Assembly: GCF_000143415.4 (NCBI RefSeq)
Contig: NW_003314269.1
Span: 486,034-550,033 of the forward strand
DNA from: Selaginella moellendorffii
Taxonomy: Eukaryota; Streptophyta; Lycopodiopsida; Selaginellales; Selaginellaceae
DNA length: 64,000 bases
Reading direction: 5' to 3'
The position numbers and the translations under genes were made by a program. Positions 10,391 through 24,988 of this stretch are shown here, in pieces. Under the pieces are notes generated by a model that made no database searches, had not been told where the DNA came from, and saw nothing but the letters and a program-made list of their open reading frames with translations. Each line of letters opens with the position of its first letter. The stretch's first letter is position 1.

Positions 10391-12600
10391 ACCGCTCTTG
10401 CATCGCTTGCTTCAACATTCTTCTTTGATCTCATCTCTTCATCGCTGCTCCAGCATGCTCCACTGCCACTGTCTCATCTTCTTCCTCTTTGCAGCCTTCA
10501 TCACATAATCTTCTCAGCAGCTAGAGCATTCCCAAAAACATCTTTGTCTTCCTTTTTGGTTGCTACTACCTTCTTTTTGTTTGCTTCAGCAGCATTGCTG
10601 TTTTTTGCCATTGAATTAGATGGCTTGATCCTTGTCAAGCAATGCCTTATTATCATTCCTTGGCAGTGGCACTGGCTTGTGTGTCTTCATGGCTCTTGGC
10701 TTTAGTGGCATTGTTTGCTCCTCTTAGTTTTGTCTTTAGTCTGTGCTTTGACTGCTAATACTGTAATTTAAAAATCTAAATTGTCAAAATAGCATAAAAT
10801 AGAATGTTACTTAACTAACTAATAGTGGAGAACTGCTAAGAAAAATGTTTTTAAATCTTGGCACATATGTTTTGAAAATTATAAGCCAATTTATTTAAAG
10901 AATGTTTAGATACTATGGTATTTTAACAATTACAAATGATATAGCTAATGGATTTATAATCTATCACATATTTAATAACTAAACTATATAAAATAAAATA
11001 AAAATTAATTGACAAATATAAAAAACTCCAATATAAAAGTAATTAAAAAACATTAACTAAATGAAAAATGATTCATTAGTATATCTTGTACAAACATAAT
11101 TAATATAACTTATTTCATGATTATAAATATGATTTTTTTTCATTAATCACATTAATAATTTCTCAAAAAATATTATAAATTGGTTTCAATACAAGAATTT
11201 ATTTATGTGTACTTACTTTTACTTTAAGGGCCTTTGCCACTATGCCTATAATCATAAAAAATATGTATAAATTATTATGCAGAAAATAATTAAAAAATAA
11301 TTTTATTTTTGAAACAATTATAAATTTTATGTAAAATTTCTTAATATTTATTATTTATATTTATAGATAAAGGTTATAAAATTTCTAGTATAATATTTTA
11401 ATCTAAAAAAATCAGTTGTAATGATGTATTTATAAAAGATTTTTAGAAAAAGATAATCACCATAAAAATTAATTAAAATAAATTTTTAAAAATTAGTTAA
11501 TATATAATAGTAATCAAACACAACTAGAAAAAAAATGAAAGCATTAAAAATATTTTGCACAAATATCTTTTGATCTTGTTGTTCAAACTATATATTGAGT
11601 TGAGTTAAGTTGTTTAAGAAGAGTTAAAGTAGAGTAAAAATCCTAAATTAATAAATTAAAGATTCCTCAAACAGGATTAAGAAAAGTTCCAAGAAAAAAA
11701 AACTTTTGAATACAGAAGAATATTTTTTTATTTACTTTGTTATTTTATCAAAATTTACCAATCTAAGCATATTGCCATTAGTTTATTAAAGAAAATTGAA
11801 ATGCCAACAAGATAATTGCTTGCTAGTCTATTAAGTGGCACTAGCCAAGATTGCTGTGATTTATATGTATATGCTTCTCCTGAGCTAGCTGTTCTTTGTT
11901 CATTGAATCACAACTATAAAGTTTTTGAAACACAAAATGTGAATGGAAATCTGGATTCTATTCCTCACAACCACCATGCTGTTTTTATAAAAGAGCAGCA
12001 CATGCTGAAAACTCTGCTGCACCTGGACTTCTCAAAGCCAGACACGCAGCAAGAGTACCACAAGTTTCTGCATTGTCCCGGAAAGCAAGTGCAACACTCT
12101 TGAATTTCCAGCAAAACCTTGGCAGTTTTTTCTTTCCTTGCGAAGGGTTGTTGCATTGGTCGCGCGTCCCTCTCCAAAACCAAGAGGGTTTAACGCCTCT
12201 TTAAAGCAACTTATGGCATGCCTGGAAAGCCAAGAAGTGGAATGCTCCACATTTGGGTGCGCAAACCTTTGTGTTTTGGTGCCATTGGGAGGCTTGGATT
12301 GGATCCTGCACCCAAATCGAGTCACAAAAGCAATGCTTTGAATGTCCGAAAATTTTGACTTGAAATATAAAAAAAAAGTTGTAAGTTGTGCGAGAGTGAG
12401 TGGCTCCAGCGATAAAGCCGTGTTTTGCAGCTAACCAATCAGTTGGGAGCGTTGTCAACCCCGGCCTGCCCATTCCACCACAAGCGTTCATCGTGGCCGT
12501 TGCTTCGGCATCAATGATTAATTCGTAAATTGGTAAAAAGACACGATTTTCCTATCGACGCTCGGGGTGAATCGCGCGCGGAGGTGGCAGGCGCCAGGGC
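10391..12600. other. AT-rich intergenic tract
   Basis: From about 10,740 to 11,800 the sequence is extremely AT-rich, without open frames of note; from 11,800 to 12,600 composition rises towards average. Short open stretches (11816-12103 +, 12032-12325 -) look incidental. No transposon ends recognised. Confidence 0.5.
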
Positions 12601-12636
12601 CGTCGGATGGCCAGCATGGAATTTAAAAAGGTAGGT

Positions 12637-12642
12637 CACGTG
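12637..12642 (+). promoter_or_regulatory. G-box upstream of the MAP kinase gene
   Basis: CACGTG in the context TCACGTGTTACG, about 620 bases before the kinase ATG and upstream of a GC-rich leader. A G-box is a binding site for bHLH and bZIP factors; use here is inferred from position only. Confidence 0.4.
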
Positions 12643-13014
12643 TTACGGTGGCAGTAAAAAAAGGCAAGTAATCGATTTACTGCCCTTTTTTTTCTTCCTC
12701 TCTCTTTCTTATGCTTTGGGCTGTGGTGGTGTGTCGTTCATCTTCCATTTCTTTGTGCGCGTCGCGTCGTCGGTGGGCGAGTGCTTGATCTGGCGCCTCG
12801 CGAGCTCTAGGTAGATCGCGGCTGGCCTCGGCGCGTCTGCGATAGGTATGGTGGCGCTCGATCTGGCGCCGGCGAGGGCGCTGTGCCACGATCTGGTGAT
12901 CCGGGGCTAGGGCCGAGCAGGGAGATCGATATTTCGGGGCGGCGCAGGGATCTTGCGGCGGCTGGGGCGAGGGAGGAGCTGCATTTTGGGGGAATCCGGG
13001 ATTAGGGCGTGGGG

Positions 13015-13256
13015 ATGAGACAAGCGGCGGAGGGGTTCGATACCTGCTGTTGCCGCTGCCGGTTGCCATCGCCGAATTGCCAGAATTCTTCTATCTGGGA
13101 CACGAGGAGGGTGCCGCGATTTGGGAATTCCCAGCTTGTGGAAGCTAGCGCTGTCAAGAACAAGGATGTTTTGTGGGAAGCCTGGGGATTGAGGGGCCGC
13201 TGCGGTGGATCATCACTGGATGCTTGCTCTTGCGTCGCGGCATTGCTGGGCAGCAC

Positions 13257-13275
<19 letters not shown>
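13015..13275 (+). other. upstream ORF overlapping the MAP kinase start
   Basis: An ATG at 13015 opens an 86-codon frame that ends at 13275, overlapping the kinase ATG (13257) by 19 bases in another frame. A further short uORF starts at 13166. If the transcript begins upstream of 13015, as the GC-rich leader suggests, these would reduce translation of the kinase. Whether an intron removes them cannot be decided from sequence. Confidence 0.45.
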
Positions 13276-15770
<2,495 letters not shown>

Positions 15771-16075
15771 CGAGAATACGATTGAGGAAGACAACGACGA
15801 AGACGATGAACAAGGATGGAAGAAGACGATGAGATCATCCCTGTTGTGTAACTGATGGTGAAGATATCGAGTGTTTGCGCGAGATGATCGATCGACCAGG
15901 GAGGAGGGAGAAAGAGACGAAGAACAAGAGAGACGAAGAGAGAGACGAAGAACAAGAGAAATTCTTTCTATTATTTTTTTCTTCTTCTTCCGTTGTGTCC
16001 GTACGGTATTGGAATATTTCCGTTATGGCGCGTATCTTCAAAAGTTTAGGGCTAGGGCTTAGCTAGGGCGATGCG

Positions 16076-18787
16076 ATGCAAGGGGCGATTATCGCGCTCC
16101 CCACGACGCCGCGCTACAAGGAGAGGAGTGGCGCTGCTGCGCCACAGCGCTGGAGGGACGATCTAGATGCTTGTGCGCCCCGGATGGATCAGCATCGGCG
16201 GCGCCCGGATTCCTCCGCGCCGCATTACATCAGTCCGGTGCTGCTGCGGCTCATCGCCTCCAATGCGCCGATGGAGCTGGATGTCTTCAGCGATCTCGTG
16301 CGCAGGAGCAAGGTGCGTGGTCTACACGGTTACAGGGTTCGCGAGCGGCAGTGCTTGCGTAAGCCGCAGCGGCCGGCGAAGGATCCCGTGGAAGAGCTGC
16401 TAGAGACGATCCGGGAATACAACAAGATCAGTGAGGATTTGGATGGAGGAGCTGAGAATCCTGGCAAGGATCAAAGTAGTCTAGACAGACGAAGAGAAAG
16501 GGACAAACACGAGAATGCTACCTGTAGTAGTAGCGATAGGATTTCCAGGGAAGGACAGTCGAGCAGGGATTTCGAGAAATGCAGAGAAAGAGGATGGAAT
16601 CGTTCTGCCGGGGGATCGAGGAATGCAAAGAGGAATAGTAAGCAGTGGAGTGGAAGGAGTAGTAAAGAGAATAGCTGTGGTGGAAGGAGCTGTAGCAGGG
16701 AGTGCGTTGAGAGGTATTCCAGAGAAAAGGACTGCTTTGAGAGGCCCCGCAGTAAAAGCAGGCATCAAGAGAGACCGTTTTCGGCTAGAGAAGGTCGCTG
16801 TGCCAAGGAGAGTAGTCTTCTTGCAAAGAGGCCTTGGTCTGCTAGAGATGAGTCTCCTGCGAGAAAAGCCAGGAGCAAGAGTGAGCTCGATGATATGGAC
16901 GGTTCCGTCGACGATGGTAGCAAGTCTTCTTCGCGAGATGGTCCTGCGTTTGAGTCTCCACCGAAGAGGGGCAAGAGTAAGCAGCAGAGTTGGCAGGGTA
17001 CTCCGTGCGACTTTGGCCACTCCTTTCATGACGAAGAGCTTATCAAAGCCGGAAGTAAGCACCGTGCCGTTGCTTGTGACCAGGACGAGAAAAACTTGCA
17101 TAAGGAAGATGTTCATCCGGCCAGGCCCTCGCTACAGGAAATTCGGTTCAGACCCGCTTCAGCTGGACCAGTTTTGACGTCCGAAAGAGCGAAGCCACTG
17201 TGGTTTAGACAAGCCAGTGTGAAGGCTCTACTGGCACTGGAGAGGAACTTATACACGAAGCTGAATATAGCTGACACCAAGGGGCTGAGCAGCAACTTTG
17301 ACGAAACAGAGCAGGTGTCTTTGCACTTGCAGAGCTCCAAATCGAGGATCAAAGACGAAGAGTTCACGTCAGGCTGCTTGAAATCAACGAGCAGTAAGCA
17401 TAGTGTAAGTAGCAGCCATGCAAGGCCCGTGACTGCACCAGTGGTAGTAAATACCACTTCTGAGATTGCTGCAGCAGCTGAGAAGGTCTTTCCGGACAAC
17501 ACTTCGAACGCTCAGAGCAATCAGCTTCACACTTTTTCACCAAGAAAGAGCGTGGTGGAAAATGCAACCGGTCTCCAGGGAGTCCAGCATCCGTGCGTTG
17601 ATAGTGCGGTCTGCTCAACGGATGTAGATTTTCCTATAACGAGAAAGTTTGTCGAGGATAAGAGGTGTTTCACTGCTCCAAGCTCGCTCGACACACCAAG
17701 AAAGTCGGGGGGATCACCGAAGAAACTCCCAGCTGCGAAGGACGTTGACGAAGATTTGGCAGCGAGCGACGACGAGGAAGAGAACGATGTTTTCAAGGAC
17801 TACGTTCAGAATGGCATGCCAGACAACAATGGAGCTGCTGAGGATGCACCAAGCACTTGCTCGTCTGACTACGAGGACGTGGATATAGAGGAGGTTTTGC
17901 AGGAAAACGCGAAGCCTGTAGAACAGGAAGACAACCAAAACCGTGCTTGCTTCCTCAAGCTCAAGAAGAAAGGTGTCAATATCGCGGAGGACGTGACAGA
18001 CTTGTTCAAGGGGGTTCACGAGTCCCTTCTGGTGTCCTCGAAGCTGGCCGAGGTGGTTGATCTGTGCTCCAAGCGTGGCCAGGAACTGCTTAGAGCCCGG
18101 GAATCTATGGTCAGTACTGAGAAGGCTCCAGAGAGAAGTCGATGGCCGTTCAGGCTCCATCGAACAAGGCAATCGAGGGCCAACCGACGTGCCTTGCGAG
18201 CGGAGTTGAAGTGGTCCATCTTCTCCAATGGTGGAAAGCTCAGAGCTTTAAATCCGATATATGGTGGAAAGAAGTTCATCCCACAAAGGATAAGGTTCGT
18301 CTCCGGGGATGACCATCATGCTGAGGTACTTTGCTTTGCCTTAACAACACCTCTACAACCTTTTGCTTAGAGTTTTCTTATATTCTCAGACTCCTAAGCA
18401 ATCGAAACGGCCAGCTACAGCTCCAGCCGACGTGCAAAGAGCGCCGAGGTTTAAGCTGGCTTTTGTTTGTGATTCTAATTTATTCTCTTATTTTAGCAGG
18501 GAAGATACTGTACACGGTAAACATCCAAATGTTTCTTCTAACGGAGTTCGACGCGCAGAAAGCATTGGTCCTTGGACTCCAACTCCAGAAGCAAACAACA
18601 CACGGTTTCACCAATTTGATGCTGCAAAGCACCAGGTACAATACCTGCTTTGTTAGTCAGCTTATGCTGGCTGTGTTTTCAGAAGAAGAGACTGCCGCTG
18701 GAAACTCAAAAGGATTTTCAGCAGTTACAGATTTCGGAAGCCGTGACTGCGTTTATCTGTGCTGCCAAGCAAAAGTTTTCATGGTGA
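16076..18787 (+). CDS. 849-residue basic, low-complexity protein of unknown function
   Basis: One long exon 16076-18325 and three short ones (18390-18448, 18500-18635, 18683-18787) join in phase to about 849 residues. The N-terminus has an ordered-looking block (HYISPVLLRLIASNAPMELD, then DLVRRSKVRGLHGYRV). Residues about 140-300 are rich in Ser, Arg, Glu and Lys (many SR, RER and RSR steps), resembling disordered nuclear proteins. An acidic patch (ASDDEEEND) lies near 565, followed by a helical region with FKGVHESLLVSSKLAEVVDL. The last exon ends AAKQKFSW. I do not recognise a family. It could be an RNA-processing or cytoskeleton-associated protein, but that is guesswork. The stop lies 88 bases from the convergent GDSL gene. 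A splice at 18783 would instead end the protein one residue earlier. Confidence 0.7.
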
Positions 18788-18874
18788 GTTCCTGTTGGAG
18801 AAGTTTCGTTCAAGCCATTTTAAGTATTGCTCTCTTCAGATCAAAACAGCGTGGGTTCCCTTTGAAACGAGCTA

Positions 18875-20234
18875 TTAAACCACGGCCGACACAGATGCAA
18901 GCTCTTCGACATTGATTGGCGACGCATAGGCTGTGGTCCCGTTGTAAAAATCGGTGGCAATAACCATGTTGGCCGCTTCCGTGGGATGGAAAGGATCCCA
19001 GAACAGGTACTCTTTCCTATTACTGCACAGGTTTGATATTGGCATGCAAGCGAGGAGGCCATTGAGTCTTCCAAGCCCGCAGCAACCTTCGTCCGTCACC
19101 TTAAAACCTGCGAGAACAAGCAACGCGTAGAAAACTGCTTGCTGAGTGAAGAGGCACACGTACCATATGATGCAGGCGACTTGACCATGTCGATGAACCT
19201 GTCGTAGCCATGCGCGTACACGAACCGGACTTTGGGAAGCTGCTTGAGCAAAATTCCACTGAGCTGCCTCTGGAGTGCCGCGTTGAAGCCTTGGACATAG
19301 CTGTTTACTTGAGGATTGCATTTCTGGTCAGTGGTTCTCATCAGCTGGTTGGGAATGCAACCGAGTGGGCCGACTCCAAAGACAACCATTTTCCTGGCTC
19401 CGAGGTCGTACAGACGCTGCCCAGCGATAGAAACCAAGTCAGCGGAAGGAAGAAACTACCAAAGAGAAAGAAAAGGACATCCAAAACTCACGGATATCTG
19501 CTGCGAGTACGTCGAGATCAGCATGTCTTGGAACTGAGATGTGTTATACAGCGACGGGGTCGGGGAGAAGGTGACGAGATAGTTGTTGATATAGTCGTTT
19601 GCTCCGAAGGCCACCATGTAGATCGAGTCCGCCAGGAACTTGTTGGCCGCGTCCATTCCCAGCTCCGTGACGTAGCGCTGCTTCGTGCCGGCGAAGTAGA
19701 CGAGCTGCTGGTTGAACGAGAGCCTAGCAATCTGGAAGACAAGGCAGCAATAAGGAAGAAGTACTTGACAGGGGTGGGAACTTACGTAGTTTGCTCCAGT
19801 GGCATCCAGAACGCCCCCAGCTCCGGAAGCGTAGTTTAGTCCGCGAGAGATGTCTTTGATCGTCAAGTTGGGGGTCAGGTACGCTGGAGGTGGGGGGACT
19901 TCGAGGTACTCGCCTGAAAGTCAAGAGGAAAGGTCAGGCAGGATGCAAAGTTGGCCATACCGAGGAAATCAGGAATGGTGCGACCATTGCAGAACCTCCC
20001 GGTGGGAACGCCGTGGTTGTAGTCGATACCATTGTAGCGGACGTCGGCTTTGGCGAGTGAGTTGATGTAGTTGTTATTGCCAACGTCGATGAGCGAGTCC
20101 CCGAAGATGAACAGAGCTGGGACTTTGGCAGCGTGGAGAAGGCAGGCGGCATTGGAAAGAACACAGGCCAGGAAGAGTTGGAACTTTGGAACTCCTCGCT
20201 GCTCCATCGAGGGACGTGTCCTGCTGGAGTTCAT
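18875..20234 (-). CDS. GDSL-type esterase/lipase, secreted
   Basis: Five exons on the minus strand (19961-20234, 19786-19913, 19492-19731, 19164-19416, 18875-19107) give 375 residues. A signal peptide (FQLFLACVLSNAACLLHA) precedes block I, FIFGDSLIDVGNNN, which holds the nucleophile Ser. Block II is PTGRFCNGRTIPDFLG, block III GANDYINNY (oxyanion Asn), and block V DPFHPTEAAN has the Asp and His of the triad. All catalytic residues are present. Plant GDSL enzymes of this plan act in the wall or cuticle on acyl esters; the substrate here is unknown. I chose ATG 20234; a second in-frame ATG at 20207 sits closer to the hydrophobic core. Confidence 0.93.
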
Positions 20235-20561
20235 CGAGTTAAGTGCTTGCAACTATCTTTCGCTGCTTACCACTGACGTCGGGAGCTTCTCTAGATCTCG
20301 TCCTCGGCGACAAGAACGAACGTAGAACTGATGAGCGCGCTGAGTGCTTCCTCGAGGAACGCACACAACTTGAAGAGAAGCCCGACGTTGAACATACGGG
20401 CGTGACTTCTCACACCCCTCCTTGTTGCTGCTCTTCTTCGTGCTCCAGCTCTGGGAAGCAAGAACTCCCGGCTTGCTATGTAGCCATCCTCGTCACCAGT
20501 GGAAGTAAGTCGCTCAACTGCTTTTTTATTTCCCAAGACTCACGGTCCGGAATAGGTGCTG

Positions 20562-22227
20562 CTAACCACGCGAGCTGCTGACGATTGACGAGTGGTGGTG
20601 GAGCTTGGATCCCTCTGGAAGGCCCAGCGGAATTTCTTCTCCACTCTCGTCATCCTCGTCACCATAGCGGTTGTTGGTGACGGTGTACATCTCCCATAAC
20701 TTAATACCGCAGCGGCCGAGAGCTGCGTTAACTCGCTCGCTGTGCTGCTCGCCGGGCCACATTCCATCCGGCGACACCAGCACGGCACCCGAGTATGACT
20801 GCCCCGCGGCCGTGGCGGCGCCACTGTAGTAGAAGAGCCCCCAGGAGAGATCGTCGGCGCAGTCGACTATCCGCCAGAACTCCTTCGAGACGACGCCGTT
20901 GTCGAGAACTGTGAAGTAAAAGGTGCCGGGAACCTCTCCTCTGCGAGCACGGTAGTGTCTTCTTCTCCACACCAGTTCTCCCTCTAACGTCTCCACTTGG
21001 AACACAGGATCGTACCACATCGAGTTCTTGGTCCCGCGGTAGTAGAGCTGGATCTGGTTTGCGAAGTGATCGTAGGCAGCGTTCTGGCCAGCGGCCACCC
21101 TCCAGCTCCACTTGAGTGTCCCCAGCCAGCCGATGAAGATGTCCTCGGCCAGAGTGTGAGTGAGTTCTTGTCCCCGGAACTTTTCTAGCGGCTTCACCAC
21201 CGGCTGGCTCTGGATCTCGGCGCTCAGTCCCAAGCAGTTGTTCTTCTGGAGGATGCACAGCGAGATGGCCTCGAGCGTAGGCGTCTCGTACGAAACGATA
21301 CAGCGGTAGCTGCAAACTTGGTCGTTTGGAGCACAGCTCGTCAGGCAGTCGAGCGCCTTGCGGCAACTTGGATCCAAGAGGCAAGCCAGAATCTCCTTCC
21401 CGCAGTTCTTGGCCATGCACTGGATTTGTGACAAGCTCGTGGCTCGCAGGTTTTTCAGCAGCGGCACGGGAGCTACGTACGAGTCGATGAGAACCAGGAG
21501 CGCGAAGCACACGTTGTCGCTGCTGTGACGGCTCCAAGCGTTGGTGACAAGGTCCAGAACCTTCAAGCCTTTGGCGAGCTTCGTTACTGGGACGATCGAG
21601 CGCAGCCGGTCCACCGGGCTCTCCAAAGGCAAAACTTTGACACCTCCCAGCCAGGTACCGGAATTGTCCGTGGAGTCGAAGCAAATCCTTGTAGGCACTG
21701 ACGAGCTCGCGCTGTTGATCCAGCTTACAGTGTCGGGATTTCCGAGCCCGAGTCCCAGGAGTATATCAGCTTTCGCGACCGCCGAGGAGAACTCTCGATT
21801 CTCTGGAAGTGATTCGTCCGTGAAGACGAGCATCTCAAAGCTAGCATCAGTCCAGCGAAGCCTCTTCACCTGGAAAGAAGAGAAAGAAAAGCGAGGTGGA
21901 TGAATGAAGGAGACTTAAAACCATACCATATGGTTCATGACTTCCAGCCATGGTGTTTCCTGGAGGGGGCTCACGGCATTCTCTCCAATCACGGCAACGA
22001 GCTTGGCGGCGGCCGTGGGCGAGAATGGAGGCGCTGGAGGCGAGCCGAGCGATGAGGAAGAGGAGGCAATCGCGCATCGATGCCGCCGAGGGCCTGCCAG
22101 ATGTGTACTCTTGCTGCCGATGCCTGGACCCGCGATCGCTGATCTTCCTGCCGCCAAAATCGCGATTCATGACACAATCGATCGAGAGACGTAGCTTACC
22201 TCCATGAAGAACCGACACAAGCGCCAT
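20562..22227 (-). CDS. violaxanthin de-epoxidase-related protein (VDR type), plastid
   Basis: Three exons (22200-22227, 21927-22147, 20562-21869) give 518 residues. The leader is Ser/Ala/Pro-rich, consistent with a plastid transit peptide. Then LVAVIGENAVSPLQETPW starts an N-terminal domain typical of the VDE-related subfamily. A Cys-rich region at about 233-300 (Cys in CMAKNCG, CLLDPSCRKALDC, CAPNDQVCSYRC) matches the VDE Cys-rich domain, and a lipocalin-like barrel follows (FIGWLGTLKWSWRVAAGQN, WYDPVFQVETLEG, GTFYFTVLDNGVV). VDE itself converts violaxanthin to zeaxanthin in the thylakoid lumen; the related proteins of this class have no firmly established reaction. The gene diverges from ALG5 with 263 bases between start codons. 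Confidence 0.82.
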
Positions 22228-22490
22228 TGGGGTTTAGGGTTTATCCTCCCTTTAAAAAGAGGATATTTTAGTATTCGTTAAGAATCTCTCATCGATCGAT
22301 CTTCATGAAACTCCAAATGTCGAGTGTGAGAATCAAGATCAAGGCTGTAGGAGGAGCATGGACGAGCAAGGGCAATTCATCGCGTATAAAATCGCGAGCT
22401 CTTTTTCCAGGGGTAAAAGGACGTGACCAAATTTTAGGTTTTAGGGTTCTTCGTCCAGCTGCTGCTACTGCCCCTGCTCGCCGGGAGGAG
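22228..22490. promoter_or_regulatory. bidirectional promoter, VDE-related / ALG5
   Basis: 263 bases separate the two divergent start codons. A double telo-box-like motif (GGGGTTTAGGGTTTA at 22229-22243) lies by the minus-strand gene and a single one (TTTTAGGGTT at 22439-22448) by ALG5. Such motifs are common near starts of plant housekeeping genes. Confidence 0.5.
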
Positions 22491-24142
22491 ATGGGACTTT
22501 TGGTCCCATTGTCACAGATTTCTCCAGTGCTGGTTGGAATTATCGTCGTGGTAAGGCTCCCTCCTTCCTCTTCGAGTTTTTTTTGAGAGAATGGAGATCA
22601 GGTGTTCTCCAGCGCGCTATGGCTCCTCAGCTACATTGTGGAGTGGACGCAAAAGCTCGATCAAGGAAGCGGGTAAGCTTGTGCTTCGATCGGATCCTTT
22701 TTTTTTCTCTCTTGTGGCTGAGGCCTCGTTGTTCTCTCAGGACTACAACACCAAGTTTCTTGGAGAATCCCTCGTCCCTTGAGAAGGTAGCTCCATGTTC
22801 TTGTCCCAAAAATTTTCTAAGCTTTTGTATCGTAATAGGTGCGATGTCCTTCGGTGTTTGGACCTCCCGAGAAATATTTGTCTCTCGTGATTCCGGCCTT
22901 TGATGAAGAGGCAAGGCTTCCTCTCACTCTCGACGAAACCTTGAGGTTCTAAAAACTTATCTTTCTGCCTTGGAAATCTTTCTCTCCCTTGGATTTTTCA
23001 ACGTTGTTTTTCCTTTGCAGATATCTGGAAGGCCGCGCTGCTGTAAATAAGGCATTCACTTACGAAGTGAGTAGTTTAGAGTTCTCTAGTGGTTTTCTTT
23101 TTTCCTCTTCTTTTTTCTAGTTTTTTTGTACATCGTGTTTTGTTTTCGCAGATTATTATAGTCGACGATGGAAGTCGAGACAACACTGTAAAAGTAGCAT
23201 TCGATTACATCAAGAAGTATAAGATGGACAACGTGAGGCTCATCAAGCAAGGCGTCAATTGCGGCAAAGGAGCCGCCGTCACCAAGGTATTTCTTTCTTG
23301 TTTGATAACTCTATCCGTCGATTCATGCGTCGTGCTGTTGAAGGGAGCTCTCTGCTCTAGAGGAGAGCTCATTCTGATGCTGGATGCGGACGGGGCAACT
23401 AAAATCACAAACTTAGAAAAGCTGGAAAATGCTGTAAGTTCCTGGACGATCAGAAGAGCAAGTTTTGGCACACTTACATCTTTTGTTTTGTTTTGTTTTT
23501 GTCACTGCAGATTCTGACGTACGGGGAGAAGATACAGAAACAGAAATCTCTACGTGATCCTTCCGTGGAAAACATCTTTGACGTCCCCTTGGTTGCCTGC
23601 GGGTCACGCGCACATCTAGAACAACAAGCTCTAGCGACGGTAGATACGCTTTCCTTCTTTTCTTCTTCCTTGAAGTTTGAACATCACTGAAGATCACTTG
23701 GCTTTCTTTTCGCAGCGCAAATGGTACAGGAACTTCCTCATGAAAGGCTTCCATCTGTGCGTCCTCCTTGCTGCCGGCTCTGGAATCCGAGACACTCAGG
23801 TTTGTTGCTATAGTTTTCATAGTGTTCATGGAAAATGGAAACTTTATTCACCGAGTTTTCTTCCATCTCCAGTGTGGATTCAAGATGTTCACGAGGTCCG
23901 CGGCACAGCAACTTTTCATCAATCTCAGGCTCACGCGGTGGTGCTTCGACGTGGAGCTCTTGTACCTATGCAAGAGATTGGGGATCCCAGCGCTAGAGAT
24001 TGCCGTGAACTGGACAGAGATCCCGGGCTCCAAGCTGAGAATGACCAGCATCCTCCATATGCTCTTCGAGCTGCTGCTCATTCGTATCGGCTACGGCTTT
24101 AACGTGTGGAAAATCCACCAAAATCTTGTACAGACCAGCTGA
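22491..24142 (+). CDS. ALG5: dolichyl-phosphate beta-glucosyltransferase
   Basis: Ten exons join in phase (22491-22550, 22602-22672, 22741-22786, 22839-22945, 23021-23066, 23152-23286, 23344-23433, 23511-23639, 23716-23799, 23873-24142) to 345 residues. An N-terminal membrane anchor (residues 8-30) is followed by a GT-A glycosyltransferase fold: LVIPAFDEEARLP, IIIVDDGSRDNT and the metal-binding DADGATK. Near the end come GSGIRDTQCGFKMFTR and RWCFDVELLYLCKRLG, both strong ALG5 signatures. The enzyme transfers glucose from UDP-glucose to dolichyl phosphate at the ER membrane, making the donor for the last three glucoses of the N-glycan precursor. All introns are 45-90 bases. Confidence 0.93.
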
Positions 24143-24167
24143 GAAATTTTCTAACGAAATAGAAGCT

Positions 24168-24355
24168 TTAACTGAAATGATATAAGCAATAATAATGTTT
24201 GACTTGATTAAAAAAAATATCAAAATATTTCCAAAACAAAATATAATACTAACTAGTTTTGTTAACTGAAATGATATAAGCAATAATAATGTTTGACTTG
24301 ATTAAAAAAAATATCAAAATATTTCCAAAACAAAATATAATACTAACTAGTTTTG
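24168..24355 (+). repeat. perfect 94-base tandem duplication
   Basis: Two adjacent 94-base copies (24168-24261 and 24262-24355) read identical to me, starting TTAACTGAAATGATATAAGC. They lie directly 3' of the minus-strand tRNA; on that strand each copy brings TTTT and T8 runs that could stop RNA polymerase III. Confidence 0.95.
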
Positions 24356-24364
24356 GACAGGACC

Positions 24365-24438
24365 TAGTTCTGGCGGGGGTCGAACCCGCGACCTTCGGCT
24401 CATAAGACCAACGCTCTGACCAACTGAGCTACAGAACT
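24365..24438 (-). tRNA. tRNA, anticodon UAU (Ile by code), intronless
   Basis: The minus strand folds into a full cloverleaf of 74 bases: 7-bp acceptor stem (AGTTCTG with CAGAACT), D stem GCTC/GAGC, anticodon stem TTGGT/GCCGA (with G-T pairs), loop CTTATGA, T stem GCGGG/CCCGC and discriminator A. Internal promoter boxes are intact (TAGCTCAGTTGG and GGTTCGACCCC), and CAA lies just before the 5' end, as is usual in plants. The anticodon reads TAT. Base 37 is G, whereas tRNAs for A-starting codons nearly always have A37; so function or identity is open. Confidence 0.8.
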
Positions 24439-24985
24439 TGGACGCTCTAAGCCGTCCTCCAAATCATTTTTGACTCCCAAACTTGGTGCAATTTTACCAT
24501 AGAAATGAGCTGTCAAATTTACCTGCCAGAGAAGATTATTCCTCCATAGAGGAATCTCTCCGCTTATTAACAATTATTCCGTCTCCCCTGACTGACGGCG
24601 ACTTGACGGCGGCGGGCGGTCCGACCTTCCCCCGACATACGTACCTGCGACGGCGTTGTATACTCAGTAAAGTTAAAACCTGCGCCAGCCAGTAAAAGAT
24701 TAATATTCTATCTTTTCACTTTGTGCTTAATCATTTTGAATTAGCACAAAGCTGCTAACGCTTACTCGTTTTACAGCTTGGGTGCTACATAGATACGTAC
24801 CCATTACTTAACTATACTAAATATTTATTATACTTAATCTAATGAAATCTCCCTCATGAAAGCAACCCCACACACACTCACACACACGCACACGGACGTA
24901 CGTTTTATGGGCTAGATTCCCGTGTGAATATTCCCCACCACCTTGTCATTAACTACCTCTCCTAGGACATCATACTCGGGTGGAT
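24439..24985. other. intergenic upstream of the ERF gene
   Basis: No gene seen. Holds a short CA-rich microsatellite at about 24868-24895. Mildly AT-rich. Confidence 0.5.
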
Positions 24986-24988
24986 AGA

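Noticed and set aside
16481-17177. Open frames of 211 and 220 codons inside the 849-residue gene
   Set aside because: Shadows of its low-complexity Ser/Arg region.
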